Shown piece by piece: positions 13,401-28,000 of a stretch of 64,000 bases of DNA. This DNA comes from Colius striatus (Eukaryota > Chordata > Aves > Coliiformes > Coliidae), in the NCBI RefSeq assembly GCF_028858725.1, contig NC_084759.1, forward strand, positions 136,072,171 to 136,136,170, in the 5' to 3' direction. A program made the translations under genes and the position numbers. The notes beneath the pieces are model-generated. The model ran no database searches, was not told where the DNA came from, and worked only from the letters and a program-made list of their open reading frames with translations. Position 1 is the stretch's first letter; each line of letters starts with the position of its first letter.

Positions 13401-16400
13401 CTGCTGAGACCTGTTATTGGAACAAATAATGTGCTGTGTTTTGCAGTTTACAATAATTACGATTGCCAAACATCTTGCAAAGTCTGCATTTTTTTTTCAT
13501 CTGCAGATTTTCAAAATCCATAAATGCTGAATAAGCAGATGATTTCTCAGGTGGAAAGTTGAGAGTTTTGTTTGTGTATGTAGATTTAAGACGACAAGTT
13601 AGCTGTTGGAGGCTGAAGAGGAAATGATTGCATAAGAATAGATAAGTACATTTGTAAGTAACACTACATCAGCACAGAACTGATATAACAAAGGATACTC
13701 TGTTCATTGGAGTCAGAGGCTTTATGATTGCTAAGTCTGGAGCATGGGTAAGGGCCATGGTCTGGTAAAATTTCAGTCCTAAGAACAGCCTTTGCTGTTG
13801 TGCCTTGGGTGCCATCTAAATTACTCAAATGTAATTTATTTTCCTGCATGACACAGATCACATGAGCACAATCTACACTTGATTTTTGAGTCAGTATCTG
13901 CTTAGTGACTCCAAATTTTGGTGTGATAGACTCAAAATTTTCCCAACATATCTAATTTCAATGACTCATTTTATGATTATTCAACATGAGACACGCTTAG
14001 GAGTCAGTTTTCCAGAGGGGTTAATTACTCACAACTCAAATGATTCACAGTAGCTCTAAAATATCATTATAAAACCATAGGAGGAGTACATTAAATGCAG
14101 AAAAACTTAGCAAGATATTTCTGAACTGATCACCCATCAAGCCCTCTAATGAAACAAGGTTCTTGTAGAACAAATTCTATGCAGCTTGTTACCTGATTTC
14201 AGAAGAAAACCAAAACTTATCTTACAATGTGGGAAAAAAAAAATTAAGAGCTTGCAGAGTTTAAATTGATTTTCAGTGTGTCTGTTAAGATTTTCTTTCC
14301 CCTAACTGATAACTTAGGAGCTGTAAAACACTGCAAAACAGTATACTAACCTATTCACTTAATTTTCTGGTTTGATGGGAATAGAGTTTAAACATTTAAA
14401 AAATAACTACCGTGATATCAGTGACTCAGTCTTTTATTGGCTTCTGTGTTATCTGTGTATCAGACCAATGTTTAATTTGCAATGCCTTCCTTACATTTTG
14501 TAAGCTGCTTTTCATGAGGAGCATGTTTTGTCCCAATTGCTCTGCAGACCATCCAGTTGTACCTCTCAACATGATTGCTGTGTAATCTTCAAACATTAGT
14601 TAGATTTTTTTTTAACAGTTAAAAAGAAAGTGAAGTCAGATGGATGTGTTTCCATCTTGAGGTAAGAATTCTCACAGCAATAATACATTTGCACACACTT
14701 GGTTATGTTTGTACATGATATTATTATATGCATCTAGAAATAATGTAGGTTTGATAGCCACTGATGAACTGGAAAGCTAGGGAAGAAAATAGATGTTATG
14801 AAGATTTTTACTGCCCCATCCATGACTGAGAATGACATTTTTGAAAGTTTCCTCAATCCCATAAATGCTATTCCTCCAAACTTTTGTGTCCTTGGATGTT
14901 TGAAAATTTATGGCTGACATCTTACTACTCTTAGAACTTGTATCAGTGCTTGGGTATTTCCCCTCTTTATTCCAGCCATACACACTTCCATCCATCCCCT
15001 GCATGATACATTCTTTTTACTCATTCATTGGTCTTAAGACCATTCTGATCCATCAGTTGTCTTCAGTCCCACTTACCAACAACAGCAGGATTTTTCAGCA
15101 ACTAATGAATTTTTTGGGGCACTATGTTAGAGAATGGTCCAAAATATTTGAATTCTCTGTTATTAAGGGAGTCAAAGCTAGTATGAGATGAGATTTTGAG
15201 GGAGGGGGAAGGGAAGTAAGCATAGCTGTTAAAATGTAATGGAAGTGAAATTAATATTTAATTTGATTTCTCATCATCTTCATAAATTACATTTTCCTTT
15301 TCCCTTGGTGCTTTACTCCCACTCATTCTCATAATCTGTAAATTACTGTAGTCTGAGATATTTCCTGTGCATTAACTGTATTTCATTGGCTGCCAATTCA
15401 GTCTTCTGTTTCTGGCACTTGCATTTGTATTTAGGCAAAATGATAAAAATTAATATCATAATTATACCATTCAAGCAAATCACATGAAGTAAATCTGTGT
15501 CTAGCCAGCCAAAAATATCTTTGGTTGTCATTGGAGTGTATGGGGTTTTTCTTCCTCAAGTAGCATCACAAGACAGTAGAAAAATTGCTCCTGTGAGGTT
15601 ATGTTCCATGGCAAATCACTTCCTAAAGGCAAAGCAATACTCAAACTGTTCTCCTTTTTAATTACGGTCTTTTAACTTTCCTATTACGTTGTTTCTCATT
15701 AAATACTTAGTCTTATTTCCTTGAAGCAGCTACAAAAAAGTGTGGCCCCGTTTGTTTTGAAAAAAAACTTCTAAAGAAAACAAGCTAGCAAAGCCACACA
15801 CCTCATCAACTGCCAAGAAACCTGCAGCAAAGCCTCACCATCTAGCACAGAGCTAAGGAAATGCTACATTGAAACATGCGGTCTTGTACTGGAACCAAGG
15901 AAAGTAGGAACCTGGTATCTCCTTGCTAATGCCTATGCTAGAAATAGTATATACATCTTCTTTTGTATTCATCCAGTTGGGATATCCATTTTGCCCAAAT
16001 CTTTGTATTCTCGTGTTCCAGCACCAGGATCACAAGGTCTCCCGTATTTCCTTAAAAGGTTTACATTGTGATATAGCTTTTATACTGATGTTTCACTGAA
16101 CAGGCTTGAACTTTGCTGTTAAATGCTGGCAAAAAAGAAACCTCTTCTCTTGAGGGTTTTGAAGGAAGCAAACTAATCACAGTAGCAACTGCTGCAACTT
16201 AAAAAGAAACACATATTCTACACTAGACTCATTTTACAGCAGGTATTGCAGAATGGCTGGCCATGCAAGTTTTTAATAGAGTGAGCTGCACAGAAATTAA
16301 TGACACAGTATTTTTCACAGGCTGGCTGTTTGCTATCAGATAAGTCCATGGTTAACCCACTGAGGTCATTAATCACCCAAAGCTTCCGATGTCAAGACTT

Positions 16401-16980
16401 CCTAACGGCCTGGGTGGCTGCTGTGACATCATTTCCTGTCAAAGAAATTTCTCACTTAAGTACAGCCAAGGTGCTTCAGAGATCAGCTGCCTATCCAACA
16501 TACCTTTTTAATCTCAAGAAGTGATGACTTTGTGGTTCATTAAATGAGACAATGTAATTGCAAAATACCAGATGAAATTTATGCACGTGCATTTGAAATA
16601 ACATCATCACCAAGACCTGAGCAAACTTCCACCCATGATGTTTACACATTTCAATTCAACATAAGTGATTTAGAAAATTATATAATTCCTGTAGTACAAA
16701 ACTTTTTTATTTCAGAGGGGCCTAGCTGGGTTGGGTTTTTTTAAGTCTAAATTCTATAATGAGTTAAGATAAATCCTAATAAACCTTTCTTCCTTGGTTT
16801 CATACCACTTTAATTACATTATTAAAATAATATCAGTTCATTTGTAGGCAAGGCAACTGTAAACAGTGATGTCTGTTAATCCCTATATATAATTAAGTTT
16901 ATTATTTCCCAGAATACAAGTTCCCAGGAAAACAAGTTAGGAGGAGAAGCTCAGGACAGATCTGAGTACTGGGGAAGAAG
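4481..16980. other. Intergenic DNA between ST8SIA1 and C2CD5, no gene seen
   Basis: AT-rich unique-looking sequence. The longest open frames, such as 7657-8001 (plus), 5369-5740 (minus), 10164-10535 (minus) and 12822-13172 (minus), lack recognisable motifs, convincing splice context or a known match, and I treat them as chance. A short AAT run lies near 6243. I see no RNA gene. Enhancers for either gene could be here but cannot be identified from one sequence. Confidence 0.6.
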
Positions 16981-17034
16981 GATCTTTTTCTCAGAATCCA
17001 TGTAAATCCATGTAAATCTACAGAGATTAAGTCC

Positions 17035-17190
17035 TAGGAGTAAGAAGGATCTCAGGAGGTCATCCAATTCATCTCCTGCTCAGAGGTGCACAGACAAATC
17101 CTGAAAGATGCTAATCTAACCGTCTCTCTAAGGCATTTGGTGGATGATAGCACTAACCTCCCCAGGCAATGTGTTAGTGCTTGTCGCTCT
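17035..17190 (-). repeat. Old CR1/L3-like LINE 3' fragment
   Basis: The stretch contains 'ggatctcaggaggtcatcca', then 'atctaaccgtctctctaagg' and 'ctccccaggcaatgtgttag'. These follow the order of the reverse complement of the 3' end of ancient amniote CR1 elements. It is diverged and has no clear tail. Boundaries are approximate. Confidence 0.6.
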
Positions 17191-17199
17191 TCAGGACTG

Positions 17200-20100
17200 C
17201 AAACCTGTGCCTGTGCATGTAGCCTGGACCTTTTCTGTTCTGCTTCAAGCCCATAACTTCCGTTGCTGTCTGCTGCAGATGTAGGGAACAGCCTGTGAAG
17301 ATGGGCAGATAGTTCACTATTTCACTCGCTGCAGTTGAGTCAGCCTTTCCCTGCAGATCAAGTTTTCTGAACTTCAGAGCTCTCTGTTTCGCCCACATCT
17401 TTCTTGAAGATGAGCAATCAAAAACAGGCACAGGAGTCATGTTGAGCTGTGAGCAAAGCAGCAGCAGTATTTCAGGTGTCCTTTGCTTCTACTTTCCCAT
17501 GGCCTGTGGCATCTTCCTTCTCATTAACAGCATCAGATTGTTGACTCGTGTTCTGTCTGTAATCTCTGGATTATTTTCTGTCAGCATGTATGCTACCTAA
17601 AATCTAGTTGTATCATGCCTCTAATAGAGACTACTTGCTGGAAACACCATTGTGGTCACATTCTATCAGAATACTTCTTGAATCCTGCAAGTGTAAGAGG
17701 AAAATGAGAGCTTTCCTACCTGGACCTTACATACATGTGTACATGAATAAAGGTTTCCTGATTACACTGCACCTTTTGTAGGCAGAGGCTGGAACTGTCA
17801 CAGCAGGTAGAACCAAAAGGCAGTATGTACAGAGGAGTGAAAAGCTGCACAACCAGCCTTCTGCCTTTAAGGTGGAAACATATGCACACTCCAGAGAACA
17901 TAACACATGTCAAGCACACACTGAAAGATTTGTTCATTGACTTCCAGGAACAAAGCCTACAAAAAATGCCTGGTTTTATATCAGATAAGGGAATTTCTTC
18001 AGAAACAGTTGTCCAGATGGGTACAAAAATATAGCTATTCTCCTTCCAGTAATAGGAGTAGAAGTGTGATTACATTCAACAGTGACCTCCTCTAAGACAA
18101 AAAGGCAAAAATCTAGACACTGATCCGTGACATTTAACTCAGTGAGACCATGAATCCCAAATGCAGAAGTACAGTGAGGACACCCCAAACCATAAGCCAC
18201 ATCTTTTATAGTGGTAAAACACAGGAACTCTCAAAGCAGGATTCAAGAGTCCTGTGAGCCAGTTTTGTTGCTCCTCACAGTAAATCCAGGAAAAGATCTA
18301 GATATTTGCAGAGAGATTCAAGCCCTAAAAGTTTCATAACAGACCAAAACATTACTGTAGCAATTGCTACATGATCATACTTTACTTCCAATATTTCTTG
18401 TTTATTTAGGTTGAGGAATCATTATTCCTGTGTCTCTCCAATCACCAATTTTCCTTCCTGTTATTTGTTGTTGGTAGACATTCAACTCCATTTGGTGCTC
18501 TTTCCTTGCTTCTCTTGCCTATATTACTTTATCTACCTTGTCTCCTGCCTTGCCTTTATCTGAGCCCCTCTTCTGCAGTGGTGATAGGGAAACAGTCTGG
18601 AGACATCAAACTCTTGTTGAGCAGTTAGCTGCCCCACAGATGTGCTCTGCAGCTAGTTGTGGAAGCAGTCAACACCAGCGATGGTATTAGAAAGACAAGA
18701 GCATTTCACCTTCAACAAACAGTGCTCTGACATTGTCAACAGAAAGGGTGGTGTGAGCACGTTTTTGCCAAGTTTCATTCTCTTCACATGGCCTCTGGGT
18801 AAGTTTAACAGTTGATATATGTAAAAATATAGTGACAATTTAAAAGCCTGTTTGTAGGTTTCTGGCATGAAGAAGCAATCCCTCCAGAGCAGAGTTCTGT
18901 GATCACCCTGCACACAGAACTTCAACTAACAAAGTAAATCGGTAACAAAGCATGTGGTCCACAGCACAAGATCTGAGCACTGGGGAAGACAGAGGTGAGA
19001 GATTATGTCAATTTAATATCAAGCTACTTGTCCATTTCACATTCCCCCACTCATGCAAAACAGTTTTAACCCTTGGACTCAGGCCAAAGTATAAACAGAT
19101 CATTGGTTTCAGTAAAAGCTTGAAAACTGAATTACAGCTCTGCAATGCAGATAGCTCTGCTGTCCTGCAAGAAGTGTGAACAGAATCTGCAATTTCCAAA
19201 TCTAAACATGACAGTCTCCTCTCTTCCATGCAGAGGAATGCCTGCACTGTTGACAACCTGTGGTTAAACAAACCCTCCAGAAACGGGGCAGAGAGAGAAG
19301 CAAGAGGGAAACACCGCCAAGGGCAGGAAGGGAAGCTGCCACAGAGAGACTACAGAGAGGGGACAGACATATTCGGCACAGGGGAGGCAGGAAGGGTTGG
19401 TGTCTGCAAGTGCTTTCACTATACCCCTCTGGCTTTTAGAGTGCATGCCAGGAGGTAATGGCACCTCTTTGAAACTTAGCAGGCTCAGTTGCACCCCCTC
19501 AGAATTTAAGAGCCCTTCAGGGGCAAATACTTCACTCAGAAGGTTGTAATTACTCTGATGTTTAAAAAAATATCACGAGGTTTCCAGGCAAAGATCTTCC
19601 TCGACTGAAGTGTTACAGACATTTGATTTTTAAAAAATATAACCAAAACCAGAATCACCCTAGCTCCTCTCCTCCCTACAATTTAAGGAAATAATTCTGT
19701 ACACATTAATGGAAATGCTTTTGTAACAAAAATAAATGTGCATCATTTAATGAGAATGTGCATGTTTATGCTAAAAATCTTCAAGTCATTTGAAACGTGA
19801 CACCTGTTTCCAAAAATGAAACAATTGTTTCACACTCCAGCTTCTACTCAGTAATTCGCCCATTGACTGATATACATGGTAAATCAAGGTCATTAACTCC
19901 AGCTACATTGGTACAGACTAAGGTCTGGTTCCATCATGTATATTCAGTGACAAAAGACCCAGGAACAATGACAAAAGACCAAGCACCACATAAATCCGCC
20001 TTTGGTCAATTGTGATTTGTCACACCATACTCACAAGCATAGTGTTTTGATGCCTGGAGTAAGGCCTGCCTCTCCCATCAGCCCCCCAGCATGACCTGGG

Positions 20101-23100
20101 CATCTTGCTTCACACCTCTCCATCTCAGTTACTTCAACTGTCAAGTGTAAAGGTGATACCACACAACGTTGTGACCCACTCGAGGTATCCCAATGAAAAG
20201 TGTTACCTGATGGGGTCATTTGTACCAACAAGAAGCAGTAGCCTGGGTTGCTCTCATACTGGGCAGGGTTTATACAGTTGACTTCTCAAAAAGCTGAGAA
20301 GAAGGCCAGGTTGTGCATGGAATAAAGAAAGAGGGCCAGAAAGACAGAGTCCTTTCCTGCCACTAGAACCCTTCAGCGTGACAGTCTTGTCACAAGTAAT
20401 GTAAGTTACGCAGGTTTAAAAATGAATGGTGTTTCAATATTCATGTTACACATTAAAATTCAGCTCATTCCAGCATCAGGCTGCTGCCCCAGGGTGTGGT
20501 GGATCTCAGGGGCAGGGCAGCTATGGGGCACTGGCAGCAGTCCCAACTCAGCAGGCCCAAGGCCAGGCAGAGCTTTGGGGCCCAAAGTGGGGCCTGGGCC
20601 ATGGGCAGGGTGAGACAGTGCCAGAGAGAGGCTCTAAGGCTTCTTGGTGCTCCCAGCGCCTGACACTCTTCTGCAGACAGGGCAAATCACTTTTTTTTTG
20701 CTTTGCTTCTGCTTTGTAGAGTAGTCAAAACTGAACTTTCTTCTAGCTACCAAAACTACAAATACTGCATAGCAAGAACACTTTTCTTGGTACACTGCCC
20801 AAGGCTCAACAGAAGAACCACAGATGCTGCAGAAGCATAGTTGTTCATAACATGCTTGCCAAGAAAATTGTTACTCAGATCACTCAGCAAAGCTCCTGTC
20901 TGTTCTTATCTGAACAACAAAAGAACCGAGAGCTCTCCAGAAACTTCACATTCGGGAACATCTTGCTCTTTGCAACTGTTTGTAATTCTGTGCATCTCTC
21001 TTGCTTCTGTTTTCAGGTATGCGACTCTCATTTGCTGTTGTGATAGGTGCAGGGTTGTCTTTCAGCCTGGCAAAAGTGAACCAGATCCTCAAGTTTCATT
21101 TCCAAGGAAATTTGAATTTCAGCTATACACCATGAAAAAGCATTTGATACTGCCTGGGTGACAGAGGAGCCACAACTAACTTCACACTATTCACTAGAGG
21201 GCATTTGCTCTCACTTAGCACCTTTCACACACATGTACCAGAGCTCACACACTAAGTTATCAAGGAAGAAAAAAAAAAAAGGCAGTGAATTGAGCTCTCT
21301 TCAACCATCTCCAGAAGCAAATCCCTAGCTGACAAAAAGAAAGGAAAAAATAATTAAAAAAAAAAAAAAAAAGTGGGATGATACTCCAGAAGATCCATTC
21401 CTGAAGTACCAAACTGACTGGGACTCCAGCACGAGGCAAACATTTCCCTCCACATTAATTCCTGCGCACCTTCAAGCCTGAGTTGGCAGACTTAGCAAGT
21501 ACTGTGCACCTCTTAAACTAGTGATGGTTAAAGAAAGCTGTGGAGACAATCAGCAAGCAGCGGCAACACCTGCAGATGCTCTTCCTTAGACTGCTGCTCT
21601 TCTATGTAGGAGGGGACAGCTGTTAGGCCCTGAACACTGCCCAGGAACCTGAAGGCTTGACACAGACTAAGCTTCACTACTGTAAGCAAGGCAGTGCCTG
21701 GAGAAGTGGTCTCTGACAGCAGATGCTACCAGTCCTAATGAAGTGTGATACCACCCAATTTGTTCACAAGACTGCTGAAAAGGTCGTAAACCCAAGCTTA
21801 GTGGTTCTTCTGAGGGCTGCAGACAAGAGCAGGGCTACTTTACTGTCATTTGGATTCCTCAAGGCAAGAGAAAGCTATGAGATAATCATGGTACGCAGCC
21901 AGACACCACACAGACACTTGCTTTCTCCTTTCCTCCCACCAGAAAGATGAAAAGAATCAGAAAGGTGAAAGTGAGAAAATTCATGGGTTGACACAGATAG
22001 TTTAATAAGAGAAAAAAACCAAGTGATACAAAGAACAACTGTGCACTATCAACTGACTAATGTCAGCCCCCAAAAAACTGCCATCCCTGGCAAACTAGCC
22101 CTGTGGCTTGTTGCTGAGCATGGTCGCCTTCCATGTGGGCTATCCCCCAGGCAGCCTGGCCCAGCTGTACAGTGTGGGCTACTTCCTGGGCAGCCTGGGC
22201 CAGTGTGGGCTAGCTCCCAGGCAGCCTGGACCAGCTGTGCTCCCTCCCAGCCTCTTGCCCACCCTCAGTGTGCTTGCTTGGGAGGGGGCAATGTGATAAA
22301 GCCTTGACTCTATGCAAGCACTATTCAGAATTAGCTGAAACATTCCCATGTTCCCAACCTTGTTTTGGTCACAAATCCAAAACACAGTACCATACCAGCT
22401 GCTACAAGGAAAATGAACTCTATCTCAGCCAAAACAAGTACAGGCAAGTTTCCTCAATCAGGAAAATTCCTCACACAAAGTAACTTTTGCTTGAGCCACA
22501 AGTATCTCCAATGGTACCACCTGTCACCTGGCACTCAGAAAATTCCATTCAAGTACAGCAGGGTGCCTTGCATTAACTCCTCCCATTTCAGCAGAAACTG
22601 CAACGATTCTCCCACAATCAAAAGCGTATGTTATTGTGCCACAACTAAAAGGGTAAAAGTCATAAACTAGTGATGTACCTTTGTACAATTTTCAGCCATT
22701 CTGAACTCGGCATGGAACATATATCAACTGAAGTTGTAGCCACACCGCTCCTCAAAGATGTTTTGTGCACTGCTGACTTAGAATTCTTAACTCCTATAGT
22801 AGTTTTCCTTTCCTTACATTCTCTAATAATTCCCTGAAATTTGTCTTATGTTTCTATGATTTTTTTTTTTGCCTCTGAGAAACGTACGAGCTCTGATGTT
22901 CTAAATGACAATCGATTTGCATATACTGAAAAAAAGAAAATATCAAAGCAATTGGTGCACAACTTTCTACAGGTTAAATTTAACTAGCTTTGACCAATTA
23001 AGAAAAACTAAACACCTATTAGTAATGGCTAAAAACAATGTCTGTTTTTTCTGGAATAATAATTAGAGAAGAATTGTTATTTCTCAATGAGAAAGATCCT

Positions 23101-23470
23101 CCTCTATGTCTAATGAAACACATTAGAAGAAATGTGACCTTTTAAACAGCTAGAAATTAAAAGGTGGCATTAATACTTCCATAGAAGTTACCAAAAAAGA
23201 CTCCCTCAAAAAAATAAAGAACAGCTACTTTATTAAAGACATGCCACTACCTCAGAAAAAATTTCCACCTTGAATACTTCTGCTGAAAACAACTTTTTGT
23301 GCCAGATCCAAGCTTTCTGAAATTACTGATATGCTGCAGTCAGCTTCAAAGGGAACAAGATTTGCCCTGCAAAATAATCAAGAGAGCTGCAACTATTTAT
23401 AGGAGACTTAATTTATACATCTTTAATACACACACAGGGTATACAATAAGCTGTTACACAAATAAAAAGG
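17200..23470. other. Intergenic DNA downstream of C2CD5, no gene seen
   Basis: No protein-coding gene can be supported. A GC-rich patch at about 20480-20650 and the tandem repeat at 22135-22243 stand out from the AT-rich background. A pure A run is present at about 21356-21372. The open frames here, for example 20841-21161 and 22023-22307 on the plus strand, look like chance. Confidence 0.55.
22135..22243 (+). repeat. Imperfect GC-rich tandem repeat, three units
   Basis: Three units begin with GTGGGCT and contain a CAGCCTGG core, at 22135-22173, 22174-22204 and 22205-22243. The first and third units are 39 bases and the middle one is 31, having lost the segment after the core. The units resemble each other far more than the surrounding AT-rich sequence. 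Confidence 0.75.
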
Positions 23471-23474
23471 CAAT

Positions 23475-24878
23475 ACCTTTTATAAAGAAATTTATTGTGC
23501 AAGAATGATTTTCATGCTCATTTACAATGAAATAATTAGTTTTAACAAATAATCATGCCATTGCTTAATTTCAACTCTAAGCAGAATATATACATTCAAG
23601 TTTACATGTTTGTTCAAGTTCCATGTATGGTATTGTCAGAATTAAGTAAGATTGCATCTTCAAATCAAAGCTTGCATTTTTTACATTAAAATATGCCTTT
23701 CAGACATTTGCTGGAAATGACAAATTTCCTTTCTTTGCAGTACCTTCATTCCCCAGCTACTGTGCTGGAAAAAAAACAAAACAAAAACAAGAAAAACAAT
23801 AACAAAAACCCCAAACAAAAATAACAGAACAAAACATACCCACAAAACCAACTTGCAGGAATCAGTATCAAAAGCATACATCAATTCCAAATTAGCCAGG
23901 CATTTCCAATTTGCTAAATGGAAAGGAGGCTGGAGTACATCTCTGTGCAACTTTTGCAGGCCTGTTTATATCATCCTTGCAAGAGATCATGCTTGAAGAA
24001 AATGAGCCTCAGGACAATTCTATGACAGATTCTTATATAAAAAAAGACCTGTTTCATCAATATGTAAATGAACACCTTATAATAGCACCAAATGCTCTTT
24101 GTAACTTTTTGTTCTTTCTTTTTTTAACTAGGAACACAGCACGTGACCAGGAACATGGCATCACAGTTTGGCACCTTTTTAAAAACAAAACCAAACAACA
24201 ACAACCTGAAACACTCACCAAAAACATATGCTAAATAGTAATAATTTTTAAAAAATAAATCCTCTGCTCACAAATAGTTAAAAAATATTTTAGTGTGCAG
24301 AAGTTCAAACTGTGACTTTCTGGTGCTGCTTCTTCCTCTTCACATTGTATGATCTAAGGTAAGTTCAAACTTCAGCCCAGATTTTCTTGGCCTGTGGACA
24401 AACCTCTTGGTCCTTCAGCAAAGGTTGCCAATACAAGCTTCTCACTTCACACACACCCTGACTCCCCTTGTATTTTTTAAAATGAGCTGAGAATCAGCTA
24501 ATACAATATGCAAACTCAGAAATGCTTCTGAATTACAACTTATCATGATCCTGTTGAATAGCTGAAAAACGCAACAGAATTTTTGTTCGCTCTTGCAGTT
24601 CCACGTGATGCCCACTATTCTAATCCATCCTCTGATATCAGTGCTTCACCTACCGTTTAGGTTTCATAGGGGTCTGTTAATTATAACCAAGGAATTAGAG
24701 CATACCTGCCAATATGCTGCCTTGACTATGACATAAAAGGTCAAAGTATAGCAATTATCTCAGATTTTGGCTATTAAAAGTTATTGGGAGATAGTTGATT
24801 TTGAAGATGCAAACCTAAACATTCCCACATATTAAATAATCTTTCTATTTGACAGAGATTATTTAACTTCTTCTGTCT
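23475..24878 (-). other. C2CD5: C2CD5 3' UTR
   Basis: This is the sequence between the C2CD5 stop codon and the first good poly(A) signal on the minus strand, about 1.4 kb. It includes a T/G-rich low-complexity tract, seen on plus as A/C-rich at about 23766-23835. Open frames at 23681-23950 (minus) and 23911-24234 (plus) are not supported as genes. The 3' end is inferred from sequence signals only. Confidence 0.7.
23491..23496 (-). terminator. C2CD5: C2CD5 poly(A) signal AATAAA
   Basis: On the minus strand AATAAA is followed after about 25-60 bases by TTTGTGTAAC and a TGTGTGTGT run, the GU-rich kind of downstream element that supports cleavage. A second AATAAA at about 23229-23234 could serve as a distal site. 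Confidence 0.65.
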
Positions 24879-25010
24879 TCAGGTTGTGACATCTCCTCCA
24901 GAACTTGTGGGCTGAGAAACAACTGCAGAATGTTGTACTGATAGCATTTCTAACTCAGATTCACGTACAAAGATGACTGCATCACCACTGACATTTATTA
25001 AACACTGAGC
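24879..25010 (-). CDS. C2CD5: C2CD5 last coding exon with stop codon
   Basis: 132 bases: 43 codons and TGA (24879-24881). It starts [20 protein letters not shown], which closes the last YbjQ-like unit. The tail after that ([11 protein letters not shown] and on to GGDVTT) differs from human in the middle but keeps the final VTT. Acceptor is TTTTTTCAG. Confidence 0.96.
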   Translation of the reverse strand, partial: AQCLINVSGDAVIFVRESELEMLSVQHSAVVSQPTSSGGDVTT

Positions 25011-28000
25011 CTGAAAAAACAAGATGACAATACACAGTTACCATACGTTAAGATTTTATGTTTACTCACTGCTAGATATAACTACACAGATAATAGAAAA
25101 GTTGAGAGAGATCAGGAGGACGTTATTAGAATTTATTAGCACTGAAATCTCTGCCATATTTTCTCTTATACCCACTCACTTGTGTGCTACCAAATATGTA
25201 GACAGATTCTCGTAACACCACCACAAATGAAATATCTGGATAGCCGTACTTGCTTTCACTACTGTTTTGAACATTTTTCATGCACCACAACAACCATATT
25301 CCGTTGTTGTCTTTACTACTAAAGTTTTGTCCCTTTGTGTCAAAAATATAACACTTTATATCAGCATTCCAGGTGTTTTTTTTTCATGGCATTAGGACAA
25401 AAATCTTAACACTGTAACATCTGAAAAGCTAAGTAAGTTTAGCACTACTCTTCAACTGTTTTCTGAAATTTACTTCATTCTAGTGAACTTAGTATTTTCA
25501 CCCATTCGGGTATTACACAATTTAGTGTTCAAGCTCTTGGCTTCTTTACACAAACATTAAGATGAGAGATCCAAAAGTGTTATGCCTGTACATATATACA
25601 TTGCTGGTTTTTAAATATATGAAATGTGTACTAATCACAATAGCACTATTAATTCACATCACGATTTTACCTGATTTTTGTTTGGATTCTCCATGAAAAC
25701 ACACTGCTTCATTATGTATGAGACAACTGCATTCCCTCCTAAAGCTGCAACATGAGCTCTCACCATTGCAAACACTTCAGCAATGAAAGCATGAAGAAAA
25801 CCACTGACACCACCCTCCTAAAATGGAAAGAAAAAAAAGTTATGATAGGTATAGCTACAAGATACTGAAAACTCTTCTTGCATTTTTATCAGTTTAATAT
25901 TTCATTGAATTCCAAATGTTATGTTTTACAGAACTTAAAAGCTATTCACTGTTTAATGGCTCACAGTTAAAAAATAGACCAATTAAATTTACTGTTTCAG
26001 GAAAAGAATCTCAAGTAGGTTATTAATTTGCAACTAGTATTCTTTGCAGTCAGTTTATTATGTGTACTTTGCAGATATTCTTACACCTCTGCAGGAACAT
26101 TTAATACTCCAATGCCAGCTGAATAATAACTAAATTTCTTTCACTGGGAAGGATACTGCCTTTTTTGTAACTGGGAAGCAGATAAAGAATCATTTCTACT
26201 GAAGATTAAAAGATTTTTATTTTTCTTGGAAATTGCTTTTAAGAAGTGGCCTCTACCTTTGGTCACTGCAACTTCATGTACGCTAAATAACTGTCATTAG
26301 TTCTCAACATTCACTAAAGAAACTTCAAATGCAAAGGAAACAAGAGATAGAGCAGAGATCTGACAAGCAAGCTATTCAAGTTTGGGGTTTTTTTTCCCCT
26401 TGAAGCTCAGAAGAACTTCTAGCCACTCCTTTTCATCAACTTGACAGTGTTTGTGGGGGATTTTTATTTCTTTGGTGCCAAGCTGAATAACTTAAATTGA
26501 AAGGAGGAGAAGGAAAACAATGAAGTAGGGTTTTTTTTCTAGATAATCCCTATGAAAGAATGAGAGCAACTACATTGAGGGAGAAAATCCAGTGCACAAA
26601 TACCAGGCAACCAATCAAAGAAAATAAAGATCCACAGAAAAAAAAAAAAATGAGGAACTGATGAAACAGAGCTCGCTATTGGTTCAAAACACCTATAGAG
26701 CTTCAAAATGCAAGTGAAAGGCAAGACCACTCAACTTCCCATACATTTGTGTGTGTACATGCCACTGGAGAAACTGAAAAAGGCAAGTAGAAGAGGCTTG
26801 CTAAGCTGAACTTCATAGGCTGCCTTCATATCTATAGCAAAAAGTATAATCTACCCTGAACAGATTCATACAAACATACAAAAACATGTATTGGATGCAA
26901 TATAAAAACATGTATTGGATGCAGATTAACAAACAAAGGGGCAAGTACAATTTCATCAATTCAAGTATAAAGCACGAATGAAGTCAAATGGAGTTGGAAA
27001 TCAAAATTTCAATATGGTTTGTCATTCCTCATGAAATTTTCATTTTGTCAAAGTGCTTTAACAGTTACATCAACTAAAAAAGGAAAAAATCTGTAATATT
27101 ATAAAAATAATACAAAATTTGATGACAACAGGTAACAAATGATTATAAACAATGACCTGTAAAGGGCAAAACCTAAGAGCAATGGATAAATCAGATTTTA
27201 AATTATCATTCATTTTTGAAGCAGTGTCTAGTATACACTTCAGCCTGTAAATGCGTTTGTAGTGCCTCAATATTCTGTAAACTACCATAAGCAAAATATA
27301 AAAGAAATACAAACACAAAAGCTGCTAATTGTTTTTCCACAGAATCTAAAACACTTTGCTCCAGTTGGATGTAATGATCATTGTTTTGACTCCATTACAG
27401 CCTCAGGGCAATACTGTGCAACTAGTATTAAATCTGGTTTGTGACTCAGCCTATGCAGCTGAAAGAGATTTAAATTAGCTGCTCTGAATGCTGGAAATAG
27501 CACACTAACATCATCACAGATTCTGTACAACCATCCCTATTTCATGAAGGAGTTGAATGATATACTTTATCAACATACGTCTGCTGAGATCTGCTATAAG
27601 TTACAAAAGCCATCTTATCAGATATTTAATTTGTATCTACAGAATCATAGAATCATTTCAGCTGGAAGAGACAATTAAGATCATCAAGTCCAGCCTTTGT
27701 CCCAGCCCTGTCAACCACTAGACCATTTCCTTAGGTGCATCATCCAACCGTGTCTTAAACACCTCCAGGGACAGTGACTCCAGCACCTCTCTGGGAAGCC
27801 CTTTCCAATGCCTGACAACCCTTTCAAGGAACGAACTTCCTCCTCATATCCAGCCTGGACCTCCCCTGGCATAACTTGAGGCCATTTGCATTTGTTCTAT
27901 TGTTTGTCACTAGGGAGAACAGACTGACCCCCACCTCGTGCCTGAGCCTTCTTTACTCCAGGCTAAACAGCCCCAGATCCCTCAGCCGCTCCTCATACAA

